Origin: Poa pratensis
Lineage: Eukaryota; Streptophyta; Magnoliopsida; Poales; Poaceae
Assembly: GCA_947311845.1 (NCBI GenBank)
Contig: CAMZMU010000096.1
Coordinates: 11,622,910 to 11,686,909, forward strand
Direction: 5' to 3'
Length of the DNA: 64,000 nt
Shown here: piece after piece, positions 54,546 through 64,000 of the stretch
Position numbering within the stretch: position 1 is the stretch's first letter
How the letters are laid out: each line of letters opens with the position of its first letter
The notes under the pieces: generated by a model
What the model was told of the DNA's origin: nothing
The model's database searches: none
What the model saw: the letters and a program-made list of their open reading frames with translations, nothing else
Program-made: the position numbers and the translations under genes

Positions 54546-54770
54546 CTCTAAATATGTGCAAAGTTCGTTATGAAATGACATGTGTGATACCTTGTACCAA
54601 AAAAGCAAAATCAGTATTGTCAAAAATAGTTTTTTGCTAGCTAGAACACTTTTATATGTTCGGCACACATAAATTCAAAAAGAATTGAAATGTTTACTAT
54701 TTTTTCGATTTTTATCTGTGCAGGAGCATATGAGCTCGGAAGTCACTGTGTGTTTTCGTACTATTTTGGT

Positions 54771-55366
54771 ACTACTTAGCAGTGGCTATGCCCGGTATGC
54801 CGCGGCATACTCTGCAGCCCGACCGTTTCGTGACTCTACGTGAGGCTGGAGTAGTGGATGGTGTAATACACGAGATAGTGGGCATGTGTCGCGCTATAAT
54901 GGATGGTACGATCCCATGGTGTTTTCTACGTGGTTTCTAGCATGACTAGGTAGTTCAGATCATGCTTGTATTGGTCCGTAAATTTGGCAAGTAAAAATTG
55001 GGGAGAGTCAATTAGACTTGTCGTGGTGCGAGATCTAGATAAGACGCGGATATGCAAGAAGTTAAGATCAGAGAAGCATGAAAAATAAGAAGTCAAGATT
55101 AGGAAGAGATTGTTAGCAATATTCTTGCCTAAAATAGTGTTGAGTTAGTTAGTTAGTGGAAAGTGTTTAATTTCCCAGTGTGTTGGGCTTACATGCCATA
55201 TGTATGTGAGTCATGTTCCTAATTGTAATATTTCTAGTGGTGTCCTATGTAGGCGTACCTGAGTCGTATAGGAATACTAGTACGAGTCAATTTGTTTCTT
55301 TAGGAAAGTTCCAACCTGAGTCAATGACTCCATGTACGAGTCGGGTTGTCAGGTCAGTTGGACGGC
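54771..55366. other. Upstream region of the F-box gene
   Basis: No gene or transposon boundary seen. It should contain the promoter of the F-box gene. Confidence 0.35.
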
Positions 55367-55377
55367 TATTTATATAC
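55367..55377 (+). promoter_or_regulatory. Probable TATA box of the F-box gene
   Basis: ATTTATATACC lies ~150-200 bp upstream of the two candidate start codons (55525, 55570), a normal distance for a grass gene with a short 5' UTR. Confidence 0.5.
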
Positions 55378-55524
55378 CCTAACAGGTCGAGCAAAGTAGC
55401 ACCGAAAATATTTAGAGAAAAAAAAAACTACGTGTGTGCTCCTCCAATTTAATGCGATCGATCAATCCAACAAGATCGTCGTCCCGCCGCCTGATCATAC
55501 CTAGTCTACCCGCCGACGGCTAAC

Positions 55525-57075
55525 ATGAACTTGGAGCACGCCCGCTCGACACTCACTCCGACGGCCAACATGGACCTTGAGCGCGCGGACGTGCTGGTGG
55601 ACATCCTCCGCCTCCTCCCTCCCTCTAACCTCGCCGTCTGCCGTTCCGTGTGCGCGGGGTGGCGCGCCATCATCGACGACCACCGCCTGCTACGCGTGGA
55701 CATGCTGGTGCGCATCCTCTGCCTCCTCCCTCCCCGCATCCTCGCTCTCTGCCGTTCCGTGTGCACGGGGTGGCGTGCCGCCATTGACGACTACCGCCTG
55801 CTGCGCGCGGACCTGCTCCCTCTCTCGCTGGACGGCGTCCTCTACGAGAAGAAGAAGAAGTACCCGGAGGATGACCTGATGCTCTTCTCCCGCCGCTCCA
55901 CGGCACGCAGCGTCACCACCAGGCTCGACTACGTAGGCGACCCTGAGGCCGGAAAAGACTGTGGGCGCAGGAAGCTAGTGGATTGCTGCAACGGCCTCCT
56001 CCTGCTTCACAGTTACGTGGTTAATCCTGCCACGCGGCAATGGGTGTCGTTGCCCCCTCCGCCGCTCCCTGTGCCAACCTGCAAGCAGTACCTCGCCTTC
56101 GACCCTACCTTGTCGCCGCATTATGACGTGTTCTTGGTCCCCTGTATTCCCAGCGACCATGAATCGATCTCAACAATGGAATGGCCACCGTCGCCCTACA
56201 TCATGCATGTCTTCTCGTCGAAGAATATGTGCTGGGAAGAAAGATCTTTTATGCGAGAAGGAGCTGCCGCAGGAACGGTCGAGGATGTCAAATCACAAAA
56301 TTGGCGGAAGGATTTGCACCAAGCTGCTTACTGGCGGCAGACGCTCTATGTTCTAAGTGAAAAATATTTTGTTTTGAGGTAAGTACTCCGGCACACTCAT
56401 ACAATCGATCTTTTTTTCCCTTATATTTTGGGCTATTCATTAATTTTTGAACGCCAATTTGATCTTTGCAGAATAAGCTTGTCATATGATACGTACAGAG
56501 TGATTAAGTTGCCGACACGAAGCAAGGGATGCAATAAGGTTCGTCTAGGGAAATCCAAGAAAGGATTGTATTGTGCATTGCATTGTGAACGATCTGTGGT
56601 TCAAGTTTGGTTTCTTGACGAAGCGTACGGTCATATGAGTTGGGTGTTGAGCAATATAATCAACCTTTACTATGCAGTGAGAAATCATCGATCATATCAT
56701 GCTGATGAAGAACCATCGATCTTACAGTCGTGTGGTCAAATGGAGTGGTTGTTGAAAGATGACCTGAACCTTACACTCGCAGATGACACTGAAGCACTTG
56801 CAGAAGTTGATTTCGAGTGGGACAGTGACGATGAAGATCTTGTTGGCGTCACATACCCGCATGGGGTAGGGCAGAACACTCCTTATTTTAAGTGTCTTGG
56901 ATTTCATCCCTACAAAGAAATTGCTCTATTTCATGGGTCGAACACAACTCTGGCCTACTATTTAAATACCTCGAAGGTTCGATACTTGGGGAAAATGAAG
57001 AATCGGCGCAGTGACATAGATGCATTTTTTCCATACTCCCCATATTGGAAAAGGGACTTACCGGGAAGCAATTAA
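55525..57075 (+). CDS. F-box protein with a tandemly duplicated F-box
   Basis: Exons 55525-56378 and 56472-57075 (GT-AG intron splitting an Arg codon) give 485 residues. Residues 24-60 (LVDILRLLPPSNLAVCRSVC ... DDHRLLRVDM) and 61-97 (LVRILCLLPPRILALCRSVC ... DDYRLLRADL) are two copies of one 37-residue F-box-like segment, encoded by a 111-bp tandem repeat (55594-55704, 55705-55815). F-boxes bind SKP1 in SCF ubiquitin ligases. The rest resembles grass F-box-associated domains (DCCNGLLLLHSYVVNPATRQ; KCLGFHPYKEIALFHG), which choose the target. An acidic stretch (FEWDSDDEDLVG) lies near residue 410. The start may be 55570 (MDLERADVLVDIL), since the leader CCGACGGCYAACATG is also repeated. Substrate unknown. 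Confidence 0.85.
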
Positions 57076-57934
57076 TGCCAATATTCTTCATAGGAGAGTA
57101 TTCGTTTGCAAGTAAACAAGTCGACACTTTGTCCTTTACTCCTTTTTATTATACTAGTACGTATCTAGTTTACACTTCTCTCTGGTAAAAAAAGTCGCTC
57201 AATTGCATAAACGAAAATACATCGACTATGTTTGCGCCATACATAATGTCATTTGATAGCATACACATATAACACCCACTCGATGTCACATTTCAAATTG
57301 ATGCTGAAGGTCACTATCAACCAACCGATTGGGCAATGAATCAGTCACATCGTTCCTTCCTCTTAATTCCGCTTGGTGCCTCACATTTCCCCTCCGCCCA
57401 CTCCCTCTTCTGTAGAGCCTAACCTAATATCTTCGGCAACATTTTACCTCCATAGGGCCATTCTTTCTCCAAGCAATGCCCCTCTGTGTCATCCTCCTAC
57501 ACTCCTCACCATATTCCCTTTGTTGTCGCCATGCTCTCCCCAATAGAGCCAACCCCTTCTCGTCTGCAGGGTTTCCCCTACCGAACGCAACCCTTCCTCC
57601 CAGTACCCTCTCGCACATTCCCTTTGAGTCCTCCTCGTGCAACAGTTCCTTCTTAGGTCCATAATGCCTCTTTCTCGCATCAACGCCTCCTCTCGGTCCT
57701 CCTCCTGTATTGGTCCCTTCTCATGTCCCTTTTAAGAGATCTTGTCTTCCTCTGCAACATATGGTCTCCATGAGCTTTGTGCCATGAACTGACTTAAGCG
57801 ATGGAGCTTGAGCAGGAGACCTACAACTCCATAGATAACTGGTGGTGGAACACGGGATCTAAGATCCTCAGCAAAGTTCCACCCTCACCGAATCGATGAT
57901 GATCCCCGGGTGATTACATACCACCCCTTACAAA
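57076..57934. other. F-box 3' flank, nothing else recognised
   Basis: The proximal ~100 bp should be the 3' UTR. Beyond that lies CT-rich sequence (57360-57740) without a credible frame on either strand. Confidence 0.35.
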
Positions 57935-58085
57935 GTTACCCAAATAAATCCAAATTAGAAGGTGCTAACCATACCATTACTACGATAATCTCTAGACAAA
58001 TTTTCCCTTCATGTCACTATCCCAAACAACCACCAATCTTCGGTGCCCTCTCCGTCTTGTCTTGCGTGCACCCATTCCTCCTTGT
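57935..58085 (+). repeat. Diverged duplicate of the BASS gene 5' region
   Basis: Parallels 60196-60340: AATAAATCCAAATTAGAAGG, TGCTAA-C, ATAATCTC, CCACCAATCT, CGGTGCCCTCTCCGTCT (original CGGCACCCTCTCCGTCT). The source is the promoter/5' UTR of the BASS gene; the copy ends before its ATG. Diverged by eye to ~80%. Confidence 0.7.
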
Positions 58086-58711
58086 GAGTAGTGTGTTCCA
58101 ACAAAAAAGTTGAGCTTTACTCCCAACTATCATTTGCAAGAATGTTCAGGAACTTTGAAGATGAGCTTTACTTCTTAAACGAGAGACGAGATTTCAATAA
58201 ATATTGCTGAGATTTCAACACATTTGGATGGAGCTTTGAAATAGTCAGGATGATGCCTCGATAGTTTGGTGAGCTTTTGAAAATCTAGAATCCGCCCAAC
58301 ACTAAATAAAAGATGATCATGACCTTCTGTAAAATAAATAAATTAAATCATTCTATAAAGTAAATCAAACCAGTCTATAGACGTGTTTTATAGAAAAACA
58401 ACAAAAAATAATATCGCATTTTGTCGTTTGTCCACAACAGCAAGAGATGAATCAGTTTGTTGGCGATGAAGCGAGATGGTTTAATACAGGGTCAAGAGAC
58501 AATGACACCGACCAATTAGTGATAACATGTGGCTATGGAAGTGAATGCTCTATGCCCCTCGTCCGATCTCGAACATCTAGATTTGCACATGGTGATTTTT
58601 GTTACATTAGCACCATCTCAAATTTTGAGGAGGGGCAATCACGCTAAAACTGATGGGGCGTTGTTATGAACCATGAGATGCAGAAGGGTGATGCTCAACT
58701 AAGAAAAGATA
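58086..58711. other. Intergenic, nothing recognised
   Basis: AT-rich with no long frame or repeat end, apart from short phrases (TTGAGGAGGGGCAAT near 58625) that echo the repeat starting at 58712. Confidence 0.3.
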
Positions 58712-59225
58712 TATTATTATTTGAGGAGGGGCAATGTTTTGTGGAAACCCATGAAAAGTTATATAGAACGCCTATTGCAGAACAAAACTGAGTGAGTATT
58801 ACATATTATACCAAATATTTTTACTTTATATAACTCATTCCATCAACACACGGTCTTAATTAAGAATTCACCACATAGTATTGTCGTTAAATATTAAGAT
58901 ACAATGTTATTTGTCATATTATTTTAAAATTTGGCACCGTAAATATATATTCCAACTAGATTTAACTTTTCGTTAACAAATTATGTGTGTTACTTATGTT
59001 TTATACATAACTTCCTAAAAATCTTTCATTAACTCGAGTCTCTCTAGATTTGAGAAAACTAAAATTAAGACAAGAACTTTATGCCTCCACAAATTATTTT
59101 TTCACATTCATATGTAAATAGTGTATATGTACATCTAGTCTCATTAAATATATGGCACAAATCTCTATAGTGTTTTCTATCATAAATGTCTCGATAGAGG
59201 TTTGTAGAATGCATGGTTGCCTAAC
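58712..59225. repeat. Dispersed ~490-bp repeat, copy 2
   Basis: Same family and orientation as 24227-24712: TATTTGAGGAGGGGCAATG, CACATAGTATTGTCGTTAAA, TCATTAAATATATGGCACAA and AGAATGCATGGTTG. Termini and class unresolved. Confidence 0.7.
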
Positions 59226-60195
59226 TATAGTGCAAGTAGATACAAAAGTATAAATGTCGACCACAAAAGAAAATTATGTTGCATATCAAGTTTAGTAATC
59301 ATAATAAAGGATTAGTATAAAGGCATATACAACGACATATAACGAACGTCACCATTCACCGGCAAATTTGTCTTATTTCACTTCGATCCGAGTCGTGTGA
59401 AGCTTCTCAGACTCGACCCTAGACTTTCCGAGTGAATCTTGGAGCTCTAGGGCCATCTCCTGCTTTGATTCTAATGAGAGGGACTGGGGTACATGCTCAA
59501 GGGGCTACTTATGGGCTCACATGGCATAGAAACTACCGTTGCTCGAAATAGTAGGTATGAGTGGTAGATGTGGTCTTTTGTCGTCGACTAATTCTTGCTG
59601 GACCCGAGAATAAGGGATGGGTGTTGTCCATGGTGGACTAGCCCACATATCTCCTCTCGCCTAACAAGCTTATTTTTTCGGGTCTATCTTCTTCCAACTT
59701 TCCATTTTAACCCCCTTCTTTTTTATCCATCATGGCTAGTTACATGGATTTCATTGACTTGTCTTGATTTTACCATATTTCAGTGTAGATGCCACGTATT
59801 CCCTCTATTCTAAATTATAAAATGACCCAAGTAGTATTCCCTCAGGTAATATTCCCTCTATTCTAAATTATAAAATGATTTGACCATTTTAATGTGAACT
59901 AAATATGGACTGAAATGAGTGAATGATCGAGGAAAAAACTAAAAAGTCTTATAAGTATTAGCTAATTCCACAACACAACACCTCTTGAGCTATACTCACA
60001 AAAAATCCGTTGTCTAAACATGCAACCAAACTGAATGGTTTTTCAAATTTCAAGATTTGTTAGCCTAAATAAGCCCATAAAAATCCAACACTTTTTTTTT
60101 GCTTGCATCGATTATTAGAGACGATCTCTATCAACGGCATGACGCCAAATCGACCAATGAGCACGGTGGATTACGCAGTGCTACTCCTACTCCTC
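59226..60195. other. Intergenic with a small Stowaway-like repeat
   Basis: The phrase TATTCCCTCTATTCTAAATT ATAAAATGA occurs twice (near 59796 and 59848), resembling decayed Stowaway ends in direct orientation. Nothing else recognised before the BASS 5' region. Confidence 0.4.
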
Positions 60196-60400
60196 ACTAA
60201 ATTACCCACATAAATCCAAATTAGAAGGTGCTAATCACTACTAATCAGTAGTATAATCTCCCAACGAATCGCCCCTTCGTCTCTGTGTCCCCCAAAACTG
60301 CCACCAATCTCCGGCACCCTCTCCGTCTCCTCTGACGCCCCCCGAGCTCTACCTCCTCGCTGCCGCCGGCCGCCCCCCCCACTCCCTCCCCCCGGTCAAA

Positions 60401-63111
60401 ATGCCCCCCGCCGCCGCCGTCCTGAGGCTCACCGGCTTTCACCCGTCGGCCCGCGGCCGGCGGCACCGCGGGAGGACGGATCGCGTCTCGTTGGCTCTCC
60501 CAGCGACCTCGCCGCCGCGCGTTTCATGGCGTAGGTGCACTCGACTCGAGCTTCTTTCCATGCTGTAGTATAGACTAGTGGAGTCAATGTCCAGGGATTC
60601 GCGCTCCATGCTTTGGTTCTCTACCCTACTAGTTGACTGACTGACGGCAGTCTTCAGAGAGAAATCTTGTTCAAGCTCTTTGCTGCTCTGGTTGGAAACT
60701 CAAAGTTGCCGCGACTCTAATCTTGATTGATGGCTCTTATTTTTCGAGCAGAGCAGGGATCTGGAACGGCCATCAGGGGATGTGTCCGGGCGAACAACGC
60801 GAGCGGTTCCTTCGAGCGAGATCGCACTGGGGAGGACGCCGTGTCACCTTCTCCTCAGGTACCCTTCTGATGCAGTGATTTACGCCTCATCTAATACCAA
60901 TCCAGTGGCTGCCTGCTTTTATCTCGTCAGACTCTTGTGTTTTGCAGGGTGTGGAGGAGGGCACAGTCGATCTTCTGAAGATTCTGAAGAGTGCCAACTC
61001 CGTTATTCCCCACGTAGTGCTGGGGAGCACGATCCTTGCCCTGGTGTACCCACCTTCGTTTACCTGGTTCACAACCAGGTTGGTTCTGCAGTGTTTTCAC
61101 TGTTTTGCTATGATTCAGCTGTGTAAATATGAAGGCTGCTTTTTTAACTTCATGTCCCAAAGACAACTTCAATTGTATTTTCTGCACTATTCTCTGAATT
61201 CATCGCATACAGTGCACGGGAAGATAGTGTCCGGATAAATGTTCCATGTAGTCAGTTCAGTTAGAGAGATGGTATCTTTCGAGATTCTAGGGAAACAACG
61301 AGAAATTCCAGTTGGGTAGATACATTAGGAACTGAATTGGTAATAATTTTGAAGGAACAAGGAAACAAAGTTATCAACTGAATGAAAAACAGATTCAGAA
61401 ATATTTGAACTCCAATAACTGAATCTAACTATACAGCAAAAATCATCAGGTGAGAGTGAGACTAGTCAAGGAACAGGGCTGCATTCTACAAGTATAACTG
61501 AAATACCGTGTGAACATGTAAACCTCACCGTCCAGTAGCTCCAAGCTTAATGCAATACAATCATCACTGTGCTAGTGATAGTGGTTACTTACATTTCTAT
61601 ATGAGTGTGACTGTTTGCCGATAATATGGCAGGTACTACGCACCAGCGTTGGGGTTCTTGATGTTTGCTGTAGGTGTAAATTCAAGCGTTAAGGACTTCA
61701 TTGAAGCAATAAAAAGGCCAGATGCTATTGCTGCTGGCTATATTGGACAATTTATTGCCAAGCCTTTCTTTGGATTCCTCTTTGGCACTCTTGCAGTTAC
61801 AACTTTTAATCTGCCTACTGCTGTAGGTAGGAGATTTGAATTTACTCACTTTTAGCATGGTTTCAGTGTAGAGCAGTGAACTCTGACTCGGACTTGTTTT
61901 TAGGTGCTGGTATCATGTTGGTTTCATGTGTGAGTGGAGCACAACTGTCGAACTATGCAACGTTTCTGACAGATCCACATATGGCTCCCCTTAGCATTGT
62001 TATGACATCGTTGTCGACAGCTACTGCAGTTTTTGTTACCCCAACTTTATCTTACTTGCTTATCGGCAAGAAACTACCCGTGGATGTCATAGGAATGATG
62101 TCCAGCATTGTGCAGATAGTGGTTGCTCCAATTGCTGCTGGATTGCTTCTCAATAGGTACTCACTTCATTTCTCTGAAGTATAAGCGACAACTGTGCTAG
62201 ATCCGACAAAATTTATGCTACTATGTACTTTTGATTTGTTGCTACCCGCCTAGAGTAATATCCATTTGAACGGTTTGTGTTAATGTGTCTAACTTCTTGT
62301 TTCTTGACGCTATGAAGGTTTCTTCCGAGACTTTGTGCGGCTATTCAGCCTTTCTCCCTCCACTATCAGTGTTTGTGACTGCTTTATGTGTTGGCTCACC
62401 ATTGGCTATAAATATTAAGGCTGTTTTGTCACCATATGGACTATCCATTGTGCTTCTCCTTTTGGCATTCCATACAACATCTTTTGTAGCCGGATATCAT
62501 CTTGCTGGTACTTGGTTCCGTAAGTCAGCTGATGTGAAGGCCCTACAAAGAACGATATCTTTTGAGACAGGTATTTGCATTATGGTATGTTGTCTGCAGT
62601 TTCTTCTGTTGCCTCACCAATAGTGCTCACAGGGATGCAGAGTAGCCTTCTTGCTCTTGCTTTAGCAAACAAGTTCTTCCCAGACCCTCTAGTGGGAGTG
62701 CCTCCAGCAGTATCAGTATGTCTCTTCTTTTAAGCAGTAACTCTTGATTTTTCTCTTTCAAATGTTACGTAGGTGACTTTCGTTGGGAGCAGCTAGATAT
62801 CTGCTTAAGATCTTAAATCCCTCACTGTTTTCACGGAATAATACCTGTTTATAAATCATTAACTTACTCAAGTTTTGACACTGCTAATTCAGAAGAAGCA
62901 CCTACTATATATGCAATCGCAGCATCATTCTTATCCTATTTTTCTTCTAACCCATGGGAGAACTTCTTTCTGGTATATCTGTTGGACCGTTGCAAGGATT
63001 TTTTTAGGACTTACAAACGTTTGCTAAACTGCTTCTTGCTTCTGTTTGCAGGTTGTGCTGATGTCCCTTATGGGGTTTGGTCTTGTCATGGTATGGTCCA
63101 AGAGAACATAA
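60401..63111 (+). CDS. BASS: BASS-family plastid sodium/metabolite cotransporter
   Basis: Eight exons: 60401-60530, 60752-60858, 60948-61078, 61633-61826, 61904-62156, 62318-62570, 62633-62715, 63052-63111, with GT-AG introns. The Arg/Ser-rich N-terminus (RLTGFHPSARGRRHRGRTDR) looks like a plastid transit peptide. The membrane domain shows GFLMFAVGVNSSVKDFIEA, SCVSGAQLSNYATFLTDPHM, VTPTLSYLLIGKKLPVDVIG, GSPLAINIKA and FETGMQSSLLALALANKFFP, all typical of plant BASS proteins (bile acid:sodium symporter fold) that move organic anions across the chloroplast envelope. I lean to the BASS1/BASS5 side but cannot fix the number. One base is missing near 62351 (AIQPF then LPPLSVFV): observed CDS 1211 nt, 1212 if restored (403 residues). 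Pieces of this gene recur at 44430 and 57935. Confidence 0.85.
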
Positions 63112-63936
63112 TTCTAGCAGCCCTTGCTCAAGCCACTCAGCTAGCCTGACACACGATAAAATTCACCGCGAAATTTCGTCGGTGTTAACTAAACCACCAA
63201 GAGCAACCAATCACAATGTTTATTTGAGGTGCTTCACGGAAAATGTATCGGAGGTGAAGAGTTGCGGACCATAGGATGGCTAGGGTTGCCAATTGCCAAA
63301 TTTGGCTTACCATGATACACGTTGATATCCTTCTCATTTTCTTTGCATATGATCCTCCGTGAAAAAGATCTCTGTTCCTGGATAGTGGAGACGACCTCTC
63401 CTTAGATTAGTACAAGAGAGAAGTAATAGATGCCTCTAGTGCATTCATCTGAATTCACCAATTGATGTTGTGTTGTTCCGATCATTGTGCATTTTGCTTT
63501 GTATCTAGAGCAGAGAACTTATGCACCGCAATTGTTACAATATTAAAGTGAAAGGAAAAGTTAGGAAGCGAATGTTCAAATTTTCGCGTCAGCGCGCTAG
63601 GCGTTTCCGCCAATCGTTTGGCTACATCGCACACCATAACCTACAAATATGTTAAATGGAATAATTCGCAAAAAAAAAGATGTTAAATGGAATGCATCAT
63701 GTGCCGAAAAGCAAATCTCATTGATAAGTTGATTTCAGGAGCCCCACGCTCATTTGACTCAAACACACCGAAAGCCCGCCTTCGTATGGAGAAGACGCCT
63801 AGCCAATACCCGTCTCCTCCTCTGCATCTCTCGTGTAACACCGCTCCTCTGAACCCAAGCCTGCCTCTACCGCCGACGCGCCTCCTCCTCCAGGCGGAGC
63901 CCCTTCTGCACCTCCATCTCCGCCTCGGCTGCCGCG
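63112..63936. other. BASS 3' UTR and promoter of the next gene
   Basis: Divides between the BASS 3' UTR and, from ~63790, a GC-rich 5' UTR of the gene starting at 63937. No repeats with clear ends. Confidence 0.4.
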
Positions 63937-64000
63937 ATGGTCGCGCTGCCGGTGGCCAGGAAGGTGCCTCGGGAGCTGGCGGAGCACGGCGATGTCCGCG
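63937..64000 (+). CDS. Start of an oligopeptidase B-like gene (partial)
   Basis: The ATG at 63937 opens MVALPVARKVPRELAEHGDV R and runs off the window. The pattern P-V-A-x-K-V-P-x-E-L-x-x-H-G-D-V-R matches the N-terminus of plant prolyl oligopeptidase/oligopeptidase B (protease II-like) proteins, serine peptidases cutting after basic residues. Only 21 codons are visible, so the call rests on that short match. A GC-rich leader with many CTCC runs precedes it. Confidence 0.5.
   Translation, partial: MVALPVARKVPRELAEHGDVR

Larger units (their letters stand above)
48950..54770. mobile_element. Old inverted-repeat element split by two insertions
   Basis: Left arm (about 48975-49060; ACATGCTCTAACC, AAATAAAAAATCGAAAGATA, GTAAAACATTTTAAAACA) is approximately the inverse of the right arm (about 54650-54745; GAAATGTTTACTATTTTTTC, GATTTTTATCTGTGCAGGAG). 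Removing a solo LTR (with one AACAT) and a copia element (with one CTCTA) joins GGAACATGTACAAGTGCTCT to AAATATGTGCAAAG. This leaves a ~350-bp foldback, probably a MITE. Exact termini and target duplication not determined. Confidence 0.6.

Noticed and set aside
57424..57720. Short open frames in CT-rich sequence after the F-box gene
   Set aside because: No start context, domain or splice support; typical chance frames.

Overview
This window is plant nuclear DNA, most likely from a Triticeae-type grass (wheat/barley/Aegilops/rye tribe). The reasons are intron-bearing genes with canonical GT-AG junctions, GC-rich grass-style first exons, a dense nest of plant transposons (gypsy, copia, LINE, MULE, CACTA, Stowaway, Helitron), and an LTR family opening TGATACGTCTCCAACGTATC that I recognise from Triticeae. 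The exact genus cannot be fixed from the sequence alone. There is no bacterial-type content, CRISPR or rRNA.

Layout. 1-4892: the end of an LTR, then a degenerate LINE split by a non-autonomous CACTA element (1324-2862) whose removal restores the LINE frame. 5061-5666 (-): an intact PGG-domain membrane protein gene. 6068-7177: a non-autonomous terminal-inverted-repeat element. 7781-13677: a 5.9-kb MULE with ~285-bp TIRs, a broken transposase gene (+) and a GRF zinc-finger gene (-). 13815-14043: a truncated alpha-L-fucosidase start. 16239-17782: an intact two-exon GH29 alpha-L-fucosidase gene. 18578-22497 (-): a 13-exon DEAD-box RNA helicase gene of the RH7/PRH75 type, with one apparent 1-nt deletion.

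25987-44215 is one Tat-type Ty3/gypsy element with a perfect 5-bp target duplication and nearly identical LTRs. Its integrase is split by a solo LTR (32155-36977), and that solo LTR is itself split by a Helitron (32885-36082). Between integrase and 3' LTR it carries a 13-copy tandem array of its polypurine-tract motif and an antisense, intron-containing gene. 44430-44905 is a stray piece of the BASS transporter gene found at 60401. 45003-48474 (-) is a second fucosidase copy, now a pseudogene. One of its introns holds a Mutator-type foldback element (46084-47443) that encloses plastid matK/trnK-intron DNA. 48.9-54.8 kb is an old inverted-repeat element split by a solo LTR and a complete copia element. 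55525-57075 is an F-box gene with a tandemly duplicated F-box. 60401-63111 is a BASS-family plastid transporter gene with one apparent 1-nt deletion. 63937 to the window edge is the start of a probable oligopeptidase B-like gene.

The host genes (PGG, fucosidase, RH7, F-box, BASS, oligopeptidase) are ordinary grass housekeeping or cell-wall genes and do not form a pathway. The most unusual content is how the transposons have nested, captured other DNA (plastid DNA, an aspartic-protease fragment) and shuffled gene pieces.
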